Translations under genes and position numbers: made by a program
Notes under the pieces: model-generated
Told to the model about the DNA's origin: nothing
The model's input: only the letters and a program-made list of their open reading frames with translations
Databases searched by the model: none
Shown here: in pieces, positions 26,468 to 33,419 of the stretch
Numbering within the stretch: the stretch's first letter is position 1
Layout: each line of letters begins with the position of its first letter
From: an uncultured Oscillospiraceae bacterium
Lineage (GTDB): Bacteria; Bacillota; Clostridia; Oscillospirales; Oscillospiraceae
Direction of reading: 5' to 3'
DNA length: 52,093 nucleotides
NCBI GenBank assembly: GCA_947626345.1
Contig: CANQSF010000016.1
Location: forward strand, 1-52,093

Positions 26468-27133
26468 ATGAGCTTGGTCCCCAACACCACTTGCCGCCGC
26501 TGCCACCGGCAGTTCCCGGCCTATAGGAGCCGCTGCCCTTACTGCGGCACGAAGAAGGTCCGGGAGGTGCGCAGCGCCACCCCGGAGACTGACAGCGCCG
26601 TGCCCGGCACCCAGGCCGCCCGCTCCGCCATGGAGTCGATCAACCTGCAGACGCTCATCGGCGGCGTCCTGCTGCTGGCGGTGATCATCGCATCTATCTT
26701 TATGGTCTCCTCCAGCGTGAGGAAGGATGTGGAGGCCAACGGCCAAAGCGCCACTGTGGAGAATGAACCGGAAGGAACGATGGTCTCGGCCCCGCCCATC
26801 CCCACCGAGGCGCCCACGCCGTCCCCGTCGCCCCCGCCTACCATCACCAACGTGGAGATCCTCTGGAAGTTCGGCTATGCGGACCATGACTACTCCACCA
26901 CCGGCTTCACCGGCAGCAAGGGACAGACCTTCCCCCAGTTCCAGGTCAGCTGGTATCCCACCAACGTGACAGCCATCCCCAAGTGGAGCAGCTCCGATGA
27001 GAGCGTCGTGACCGTTACGCCGGCGGAGGGGAACGAGGTCACCATCTCCCTGGTGGGCGAAAGCGGCCAGTCCGCCACCGTCACCGTGGACGTCAACGGC
27101 GAGACCCGGTCCATGCCGGTGTCCATCAGCTGA
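26468..27133 (+). CDS. Zinc-ribbon, single-pass membrane protein with Ig-like C-terminal domain
   Basis: A 221-residue protein of unknown function. Residues ~8-26 form a zinc ribbon (two CxxC pairs, CRRCHRQF and CPYCG) and stay inside the cell; one transmembrane helix (LIGGVLLLAVIIASIFMV) follows near 58-75; a Thr/Pro-rich linker (PTEAPTPSPSPPPT) leads to a BIG2-like Ig domain (WSSSDESVVTVTPAEGNEV). The ATG at 26468 has AAAGGTG 9 bp upstream; a GTG at 26459 is the alternative. It follows ypeB but has its own promoter and terminator. Confidence 0.8.
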   Translation: MSLVPNTTCRRCHRQFPAYRSRCPYCGTKKVREVRSATPETDSAVPGTQAARSAMESINLQTLIGGVLLLAVIIASIFMVSSSVRKDVEANGQSATVENEPEGTMVSAPPIPTEAPTPSPSPPPTITNVEILWKFGYADHDYSTTGFTGSKGQTFPQFQVSWYPTNVTAIPKWSSSDESVVTVTPAEGNEVTISLVGESGQSATVTVDVNGETRSMPVSIS

Positions 27134-27146
27134 ATCAAGTGAAAAG

Positions 27147-27180
27147 CGCGGCCCGCAGATGCGGGCCGCGTTTTTTTTTT
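27147..27180 (+). terminator. Strong intrinsic terminator
   Basis: A perfect 10-bp stem CGCGGCCCGC (27147-27156) with GCGGGCCGCG (27161-27170), AGAT loop, followed by ten T residues. Confidence 0.96.
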
Positions 27181-27212
27181 GCGGGCGGTCGCGCGCTGTG
27201 AGGCGCGTCATG

Positions 27213-28883
27213 TCATGGAGCAGACCGGCCGTCCCGGGCCTGGTCCACCGGCAGGATGATGACCGTCTCATCCTCGCCCTGGGTGTATTCCTGCAGCTTG
27301 TCCTGCAGAGCTGATCGGAGGCGGAGCAGACGAACCAGTCGCCGTAGCAGTTGGGCCCGAAAAGCCTGTCCTCCACCTGGATATACACGTTGTCGTGGAA
27401 GAGGACGTCGTTGTCCGTCTGGTAGACGGAGTCGTAGCCGCAGGTGAGGATGTAGCGGCGGCTGCGCAGAAAGACGTTGCCGGAGACCTCCAGGGTCTTT
27501 GCCGCGAGCCTGCCCCAGGAGCCCAGCACCAGGTCGGCAAAGGGACAGAAGCTGTTGACGCCCATGGAGTCGGTGCCGTGATTGCAGCCGGCGTCGGCGG
27601 CAATGTTGTCGGAGATGGTGATCCGGTCGAAATCGAACCAGTCGTTGCCGTCGTTCAGCTGGATGCAGGCGCCGCAGCGCTCGATGAGGTTGCCGGTGCA
27701 GGTGAAGCTGAGACCGGCGACGGGACCGTCATCGGCGCTCTGGGGCCGGCTGTCGGGGGAGGTCTCGAAGGTGATGCCGGAGCCGTCGTTATCATGGATA
27801 TAGTTGTGGCGGATGACGGCGTTCTGCGCCACGCCGTAGATGGCGTCGTTTATGACGCCGCAGTCAGGCTCCGGCTGATGGAAGCCGACGGTGTTCTGCC
27901 GGCCGTAGGCCACCTCGCAGTTTTGGATCACCACGTTTTTGTCTGTATCCGGGTGGCCCCAGAAGGCGAATACGCTCCAGTAGCGGATGGCCAGGTTGTC
28001 GAACACGCAGTCGCTGGACACGGCGATGGGCCAGTAGGAGCCGCAGAACTCGATGGAGTCAAATACCTCGCCCGGGTTGCCTGCGTCGCAGCGCAGATAC
28101 AGCGGCCCGGGACTCTTGTCGCCCAGCATGTCGATGGGGTAGTCTCTCCCCGTCAGATCGGGCATGCAGCAAAATTCCAGGTCCTCCAGGCTGGTCTCGG
28201 GGCGCTGCTCGCCGCCCACGTGGAGCGTCCAGCCGGAGGCGTTGTCCGGATCGGGGGCCGGGTCGTAGCTGTACGCCAGGTCCACGTAGTGGTCGCCTAC
28301 CCAGTAGCCGTAGACACGCCCGGCCTCCAGCTCCGTGCCGTTTAAGTAGATGCCGCCCACCGTATCCATATCCTGGTAGAACTTCCAGATCTTTCGCCCG
28401 TCGTCCCCCTGATGGTACAGCTCCCACTTGCCGGGGTCCGCGCCGTTTTCCGGGGAGTTGTTGAACAGCGGCTTTTCCCCCTCGCCGTAGGCGGAGTAGG
28501 TCACGCCGGGCACGGTCTGGTACAGCTGCTGCCGCCACATGTCTCCCCGCCGGAAAAAGACGGCGTCGCCGGGATGCAGGTCCGCGTTGATGACCTGCCA
28601 GACGGACTGCCAGGGGCTGTCGGGGGGAGGTGCCGCTGTTGCCGTCGCTGCCGGCGCTGGAGGAGACGTAGTATGCCTGCCCGGTGTAGGTCTCGCCGGG
28701 AATGAAGACGTCGGACTTGACGATCTCTGTCTCAGAGGACAGGATCTCCTGCCGTCGCGCATCGGCCGCGGCCTCGTACCCGGCCGCCGCTTCGGGGGCT
28801 TCCGCCTCCGCCGCGCCCACGGCGGGTGCGAGGGAGCATACCATGACGGCGGCCAAAAGCAGCGCCAGGACTCTCTTTTTCAT
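27213..28883 (-). pseudogene. Secreted right-handed beta-helix protein, two frameshifts
   Basis: Reads as one ~556-residue exported protein if two single-base shifts are allowed. Frame 1 has a signal peptide (MKKRVLALLLAAVMVCSLAP) and AGSDGNSGTSP, then breaks at a run of six G (28622-28627); with five, the text continues SPDSPWQSVWQVINADLHPG. Frame 2 runs with parallel beta-helix turns (NVVIQNCEVAYG, NAVIRHNYIHDND) to CSASDQ near 27312. There a missing base leads to frame 3, LQDKLQEYTQGEDETVIILP, and a stop at 27213. The shifts cancel. Pectate-lyase-fold proteins bind or cleave polysaccharide; the substrate is unknown. Either a decayed gene or two sequencing errors. Confidence 0.8.
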
Positions 28884-28911
28884 ATGTGCCCCTCCCGGTA
28901 AGAAAAATGGA

Positions 28912-28946
28912 AAAAACCCGGACGCCGCGAGGCTCTCCGGGTTTTT
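28912..28946. terminator. Terminator between tRNA-Val and the beta-helix gene
   Basis: AAAAACCCGGA (28912-28922) pairs with TCCGGGTTTTT (28936-28946); A-run and T-run on the two sides allow function in both directions. Confidence 0.85.
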
Positions 28947-28950
28947 CCTA

Positions 28951-29026
28951 TGGTGGACGATACAAGACTCGAACTTGTGACCTCCCGCACGTCAAGCGGA
29001 TGCGCTACCAGCTGCGCCAATCGTCC
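28951..29026 (-). tRNA. tRNA-Val (anticodon GAC)
   Basis: A 76-nt cloverleaf on the minus strand with encoded CCA (28953-28951). Acceptor GGACGAT pairs with ATCGTCC; D stem GCGC/GCGC; anticodon stem TCCGC/GCGGG (one G-U pair) with loop TTGACGT, giving anticodon GAC; T arm ACAAG-TTCGAGT-CTTGT. It reads GUC/GUU valine codons. The discriminator base is A. Confidence 0.93.
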
Positions 29027-29088
29027 GTTCAGCGTGTGATATTCTATCGCATATCGGCCTGGTTGTCAAGGACAAATTCACCGGGACG

Positions 29089-30558
29089 TCACAGCTTGAT
29101 CTCCAGCTCCATGAATTCCTCCAGCACTTCTTTTTCCGTGAAGCCCGCGCTGCGGTACAGGGCCAGGGCGGGACGGTTGAAGCGGTTGACGCCGATGGTC
29201 AGCCTGTCCGCGCCTTTGCTCTTCAATATCTCCATGGCCTGGGTCAGCAGGATGCGGCCGTAGCCCCGGCCCTGGTAGCGGCGGTCCACCTGCAGGAAGG
29301 TGATGTCGTAATCCTTCTTTTTCGGCCGGATGGTCAGGCCCGCCATGCCCACGGCGGTGCCGTGGTCCATGAGCACGTAGGCCGGCTGGCGCCGGGCCAG
29401 GGTGGAGGCGATGCACCGGGAGCACTCGGGCACGAATGCCAGCTGCTCCGAGGCCACTTCGATGAGCACGGCGTCCCCGACGTTTTTGCCGTTCACCCGC
29501 TTCAGCTGGGGGTCCCGGGGATACACCCGGGTATCCTGCCAGGCACGGCGCAGCTCGGCGGGGAAGGATGTCCAGCGCCGGCTCTCGTTCAGCGCCATTT
29601 TCGGCTCCTCGCTGTCCAGCATCAGGATGCTGACGCCGTCTTCAAAGCCCAGCAGGAGCCGGCAGACGTTGCGCAGTTTCATGGGGTACAGGTCCGCCGC
29701 GTACAGGTCGGCCCGCCTGATAAAGCCGATGCCGTTGCCGTCGGCGTTGCACTTGAGCATGACCTGCCAGGTGCGCGCGGAGAAAAACCGCTTCTCCGCC
29801 AGCGCCCGCGCCAGCTTATCCATGTCCCGCAGGGTGGTGGTGAAGGCGTCGGCGGGCGCCAGCTGAGGCAGGGGGATGAGCTCCGTGTCCCGGAACGCGC
29901 CGTACAGCGCGGCGGTGGCGTCGTTGCCGGGGCGGGTGTCGTCCATGCCCAGGGGCGCGAAGAAGTGGCGGAACAGGTATTCCCGCGGCGCCATGCCGGT
30001 TGCCCGGCGGATGATCTCCGCCAGGAAGAGATAGCCCGTTTCGCCGCCGTCGTCCTCCACGCCGGGGTCGAGGGTCAGCTCCATGCCGCCCACGTCGTTT
30101 ATCAACTCCGAAAAGGGGAGGTCCCGGGCGTGCAGTTCGTACTCCCGCACGAACCGCTCCCGGTCGCTGAGGGCGGCGTGGGCGGGGTCCTTTTGCAGGG
30201 CGGGCATGCGCACCGTGGTCCAGTGTTCGGGGATGCCGGAGTCCCAGCGCAGCAGGTCTCGCACCCGCACGCTTTCGCCGTGAGCGTACTCAGGCAGCCA
30301 GCGGCCGATGGGATCGGCCAGCCGCAGTATTTTCCGCTCCGCCAGATGCATGGCGCACAGGGGAAGGAAAAAGCCGTTTTCGGCGTGCAGGCAGAACCGC
30401 TGGTCCAGGTCCATGGGCCGGCCGGCGGCCCGGTCGGCGTAGCCGAAGGCCTTTTCGTAATGAAAGCCCTCCCGGTCCCGGATGGACAGCACCGAGGAGA
30501 TGTCCCACTGGCGGGCCTCGTTTTCGATGGTTGCGATCAGTTTTTCCGCGTCTTTCAT
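29089..30558 (-). CDS. Degenerate beta-lactamase-like domain fused to a GNAT acetyltransferase
   Basis: A 489-residue two-domain protein. Residues 1-~330 follow the class C beta-lactamase/PBP-like fold (DLLRWDSGIPEH matches the LLTHTSGIP motif; ILRLADPIGRWLPEY matches the helix after the active site). The catalytic residues are gone: SxxK is replaced by A59-E60-N61-G62 and YSN by G171-G172-E173. Residues ~345-489 form a GNAT domain with the acetyl-CoA loop RRYQGRGYGR (about 426-435) intact. It is therefore probably an acetyltransferase with a non-catalytic ligand-binding module. AAAGGAAC precedes the ATG. The DUF1273 gene ends 22 bp upstream and is likely co-transcribed. Confidence 0.85.
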   Translation of the reverse strand: MKDAEKLIATIENEARQWDISSVLSIRDREGFHYEKAFGYADRAAGRPMDLDQRFCLHAENGFFLPLCAMHLAERKILRLADPIGRWLPEYAHGESVRVRDLLRWDSGIPEHWTTVRMPALQKDPAHAALSDRERFVREYELHARDLPFSELINDVGGMELTLDPGVEDDGGETGYLFLAEIIRRATGMAPREYLFRHFFAPLGMDDTRPGNDATAALYGAFRDTELIPLPQLAPADAFTTTLRDMDKLARALAEKRFFSARTWQVMLKCNADGNGIGFIRRADLYAADLYPMKLRNVCRLLLGFEDGVSILMLDSEEPKMALNESRRWTSFPAELRRAWQDTRVYPRDPQLKRVNGKNVGDAVLIEVASEQLAFVPECSRCIASTLARRQPAYVLMDHGTAVGMAGLTIRPKKKDYDITFLQVDRRYQGRGYGRILLTQAMEILKSKGADRLTIGVNRFNRPALALYRSAGFTEKEVLEEFMELEIKL

Positions 30559-30580
30559 ATGTTCGCCGTTCCTTTGGGGC

Positions 30581-31093
30581 TCATTTGGCGGAACGGGCTA
30601 CCTCCAGCTCGATGATCTGCACTCCCTGGCGCATGGCGTAGAGCATGGTGTTGCGGGTGCCGCCGGGGGTGCCGTTGTAGATCGCCACCAGCACCGAGGA
30701 GGCGTCCACCATATAGCGGTTGCGGTCCATCATGCAGTCGGGGGTGTAGGCACGGTGGAGGACCGTCAGCTTGTCGCACTCCTCCGCCAGGCGGAAGTAC
30801 CGCCGCTGCCACAGCACCGGCCAGCGCTTTTCCTGGCCGGCATAGGGGATGGCGGCCTCCAGCGTCACCTCCGGGTGCTCCTCCCGCAGGGCGACCACCG
30901 CCTCGCCGCAGTATATGTCCGAGCCGGTGGCCATGCCGCAGATGAAGTGCCGGCAGCCGTCGGCATATAGACTGGCCAGCACGTCGGCGATGGCCCTCTT
31001 CAGGGTGAGGCACGCCGGCGCGCTCTCGTCGCCGCCCCAGGGGAGCTTGTCCGCCCGGTGGCCGGTAAAACAGCAGGTCTTTTCACGTTCCAT
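30581..31093 (-). CDS. DUF1273/SLOG-family (YpsA-like) protein
   Basis: A 170-residue Rossmann-like protein. CCFTGHRADKLPWG at the start and ICGMATGSDIYCGEAV are the SLOG nucleotide-binding signatures; IPYAGQEKRW is typical of DUF1273. The superfamily (YpsA, LOG, DprA-like) binds nucleotides or nucleotide-derived signals; the enzyme activity is not established. The ATG at 31093 has no Shine-Dalgarno sequence, and a promoter match places the transcript start almost on it, so the mRNA may be leaderless. Confidence 0.85.
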   Translation of the reverse strand: MEREKTCCFTGHRADKLPWGGDESAPACLTLKRAIADVLASLYADGCRHFICGMATGSDIYCGEAVVALREEHPEVTLEAAIPYAGQEKRWPVLWQRRYFRLAEECDKLTVLHRAYTPDCMMDRNRYMVDASSVLVAIYNGTPGGTRNTMLYAMRQGVQIIELEVARSAK

Positions 31094-31099
31094 GGCATC

Positions 31100-31128
31100 A
31101 TTATGGCATAGTCCGGCGGAGCGCGCAA
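31100..31128 (-). promoter_or_regulatory. Putative promoter of the DUF1273 gene, leaderless arrangement
   Basis: On the minus strand: TTGCGC (31128-31123), 17 bp, CATAAT (31105-31100). The start codon A is at 31093, seven bases after the -10, where transcription would begin. Confidence 0.4.
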
Positions 31129-31232
31129 CAGATTTTTCCATGGAAAACATTTTTTCGCGCCCGGCGCAAGTTCCCCGCCGGAGGATGGCATACTATCGGC
31201 GTACAACTTATGAGCAACGGAGGCAAATACCG

Positions 31233-31586
31233 ATGAAGACCATCTTGACGACCCTGCTGACGGCGGCCATGCTCCTGTCAGCGCTGGCCGGCTGCGGGAA
31301 GGACACCACGGGGGAGACCCGCCATACGCCCGCCCCGGCTCCTTCCGCCGCTCCCACCGCGGGCATGGACAGCACCGGCGACGGCTCCGCGGACGGAGTC
31401 ATCGACAAGGGCCGCGACGCCGTGGACGGCGTGATCGGCGCCGGCGAGGACGCTGTGGACGATCTGCTGGAGGGCGGCGAGGACATCGTGGACGGCGCTG
31501 CGGACGCCGTGGAGGATATGACCGGCGCGGGGAAGACGGCGGGCGAGAGGCCCCAGTCCAGCCCGGCCGCCACTGCAGGACATTGA
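31233..31586 (+). CDS. Small lipoprotein with Asp/Gly-rich repeats
   Basis: A 117-residue lipoprotein with a lipobox (LSALAGC, Cys at residue 21). After a Pro/Ala-rich spacer come near-repeats of a ~12-residue acidic unit, such as GVIDKGRDAVDG, GVIGAGEDAVDD, GEDIVDGAADAVED. No known domain. GGAGG lies 9 bp before the ATG. Homologous short DG-repeat lipoproteins are frequent in this group of bacteria; function unknown. Confidence 0.75.
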   Translation: MKTILTTLLTAAMLLSALAGCGKDTTGETRHTPAPAPSAAPTAGMDSTGDGSADGVIDKGRDAVDGVIGAGEDAVDDLLEGGEDIVDGAADAVEDMTGAGKTAGERPQSSPAATAGH

Positions 31587-31590
31587 ACGG

Positions 31591-31614
31591 GAGCGGCCCG
31601 GATGCGGGCCGCTC
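31591..31614 (+). terminator. Hairpin after the small lipoprotein gene
   Basis: A perfect 10-bp stem GAGCGGCCCG (31591-31600) with CGGGCCGCTC (31605-31614), GATG loop. There is no T-run after it. Confidence 0.55.
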
Positions 31615-31677
31615 TACATATTACACAAATTCGGCGAGCCAAAATCGGATAGTTAATATAATTTTAACATTTCCATG

Positions 31678-31706
31678 TTGACAATGGTGTTTGATGTTGG
31701 TAAAAT
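31678..31706 (+). promoter_or_regulatory. Promoter of the Mgl-type transporter
   Basis: TTGACA (31678-31683), 17 bp, TAAAAT (31701-31706), close to consensus. The predicted transcript start is near 31713, about 195 nt before the binding-protein start. Confidence 0.8.
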
Positions 31707-31712
31707 CTTTTA

Positions 31713-31907
31713 GGAAATCGGCCAAAAGAACCGTCGAATTTGTTCATTTGGCAGAGAATTACCAATCCGCGTGTCAGCAGGGCGCCCTGCTGCATGCAGC
31801 TGCATCACAGCTGCATGACGGCGGCTTCAGACAAGGTAATACGGCAGGACCGACCAGTCTTGCCATATTATATCCCCGGCAAATTTATTATGAAAAGGAG
31901 ATCCAAA
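31713..31907 (+). promoter_or_regulatory. Structured ~195-nt leader of the Mgl-type transporter
   Basis: The gene-free stretch 31587-31907 holds the hairpin at 31591, the promoter, and this leader with three strong hairpins: a perfect 18-bp palindrome CAGCAGGGCGCCCTGCTG (31775-31792); ATGCAGCTG-CATCA-CAGCTGCAT (31794-31816); GGCAGGAC-CGACCA-GTCTTGCC (31843-31864, one G-U pair). None matches a riboswitch class I recognise, and none is followed by a T-run. They could be regulator-binding dyads or RNA structures stabilising the mRNA. An AAAAGGAG ribosome site ends the leader. Confidence 0.6.
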
Positions 31908-33263
31908 ATGAAGAAACTTCTTGCACTTCTTCTCGCGCTGGTCATGGTGTTCGCGCTTGCCGCCTGCGGCGGCGGCGACAGCAAGGCCGACGATACCCCC
32001 GAGACCGAGGGTCCCGCTGAGGCGCCTGAGTCTGAGCCCGAGGCCGAGCCTGAGGCCGAGGAGCCCGCGGCTGAGGTCCCCAACAACGAGAAGCCCGTGA
32101 TCTGGTTCAACCGTCAGCCCTCCAACAGCACCACCGGTGAGCTGGATATGGACGCTCTGACCTTCAACGACAAGACCTACTACGTGGGCTTCGACGCCAA
32201 GCAGGGCGCTGAGCTCCAGGGCCAGATGATCGTGGATTATCTGCAGTCCCATGGCGCCGGCCTTGACCGCAACGGCGACGGCATCATCGGCTACGTGCTG
32301 TGCATCGGCGACGTGGGCCACAACGACTCCATCGCCCGTACCCGCGGCGCCCGTCTGGCTCTGGGGACCGCTGTTCCCGACGCCTCCCAGGGCAAGACCG
32401 CTGTCGAGACCATCGACGACGTGAACCCCACAGCTGTGGGCACCAACCTGGACGGCTCCTCCTCTGAGGTCCAGGACGGCTCCATCACCATCGACGGCAC
32501 CGACTACATCGTCCGCGAGCTGGCCTCCCAGGAGATGAAGAACAACTCCGGCGCCACTTGGGACGCCCCCACCGCCGGCAACGCCATCAACACCTGGAGC
32601 GCCTCCTTCGGCGACCAGATCGACGTGGTCGTCTCCAACAACGACGGCATGGGCATGGCCGTGTTCAACGCCTGGTCCAAGGACAACAACGTCCCCACCT
32701 TCGGCTATGACGCCAACTCCGACGCTGTGGCCGCCATCGCCGACGGCTACTGCGGCACCATCACCCAGAACGCCGACGTGCAGGCCTACCTGACCCTGCG
32801 CGTGATGCGCAACGCCCTGGACAACGCCGACATCATGACCGGCATCAGCACCCCTGACGCCGCCGGCAACGTGCTGAGCGAGGATCTGTACTACTACGAC
32901 GACGCCACCCGCTGCTTCTACGCTCTGAACGGCGCCGTCACCGCGGACAACTACGAGTCCTTCCTGGACGCCACCGCTCCCAACCCCGCCTTCAACTTCC
33001 AGCTGAGCGAGGAAGACGCTCCTGTGAAGAAGGTCTGGCTGGACATCTTCAACTCCACCGATAACTTCCTGAACGCCACCTACAAGCCCCAGCTCGAGAA
33101 CTATGATGGCATCCTGAATCTGGAGGTCGAGTACATCGCCGGCGACGGCCAGACCGAGGCCAACATCACCGACCGTCTTGCCAACCCCAGCGAGTATGAC
33201 GGCTTCGCCATCAACATGGTGAAGACCGACAATGCGGCTTCCTACACCTCCAAGCTCCAGTGA
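31908..33263 (+). CDS. Galactose-type ABC transporter binding lipoprotein, apparently circularly permuted
   Basis: A 451-residue lipoprotein (lipobox FALAAC, Cys20) with a Pro/Glu-rich tether (about 26-58). The binding domain matches E. coli MglB in rearranged order. It starts at KPVIWFNRQPS (MglB ~residue 90, PVVFFNKEPS), runs through YYVGFDAKQGAELQG, the calcium-loop-like DRNGDGII (MglB DLNKDGQI) and VVVSNNDGMGMAV, then ends with residues ~371-451, VWLDIFNSTDNFL... to GFAINMVKTDNAAS, which match the canonical N-terminus (VTIYKYDDNFM... ALAINLVDPAAA). It feeds the ABC components that follow. Ligand (galactose, glucose or related) is inferred. Codon use is optimised, as for an abundant protein. 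Confidence 0.85.
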   Translation: MKKLLALLLALVMVFALAACGGGDSKADDTPETEGPAEAPESEPEAEPEAEEPAAEVPNNEKPVIWFNRQPSNSTTGELDMDALTFNDKTYYVGFDAKQGAELQGQMIVDYLQSHGAGLDRNGDGIIGYVLCIGDVGHNDSIARTRGARLALGTAVPDASQGKTAVETIDDVNPTAVGTNLDGSSSEVQDGSITIDGTDYIVRELASQEMKNNSGATWDAPTAGNAINTWSASFGDQIDVVVSNNDGMGMAVFNAWSKDNNVPTFGYDANSDAVAAIADGYCGTITQNADVQAYLTLRVMRNALDNADIMTGISTPDAAGNVLSEDLYYYDDATRCFYALNGAVTADNYESFLDATAPNPAFNFQLSEEDAPVKKVWLDIFNSTDNFLNATYKPQLENYDGILNLEVEYIAGDGQTEANITDRLANPSEYDGFAINMVKTDNAASYTSKLQ

Positions 33264-33299
33264 TGGATGGCTTGAAGACCCGCAGTTAACCTAACGGAA

Positions 33300-33335
33300 G
33301 GGCCATCAGGAAGTTCTCTTTCTGATGGCCCTTTT
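33300..33335 (+). terminator. Intra-operon terminator after the binding-protein gene
   Basis: GGGCCATCAG (33300-33309) pairs with CTGATGGCCC (33322-33331), followed by TTTT. Partial termination here would yield more binding protein than ATPase and permease, the usual arrangement for such operons. Confidence 0.85.
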
Positions 33336-33419
33336 GGAACGCCGCTCCGCAGCCCGGCGGGAACGGGTGACGGAGCATCGTTCCGGGAATAAGCAAGGCG
33401 AAAGGACTGGAGTGAAACA

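Noticed and set aside
28622..28627. Programmed frameshifting or phase variation in the beta-helix gene
   Set aside because: A second, non-homopolymer shift near 27312 also disrupts the gene, and no slippery-site structure is seen; decay or sequencing error is simpler.
28951..29026. A plus-strand tRNA with anticodon GTC (Asp)
   Set aside because: The cloverleaf with D loop, T loop TTCGAGT and encoded CCA is formed only on the minus strand, giving anticodon GAC.
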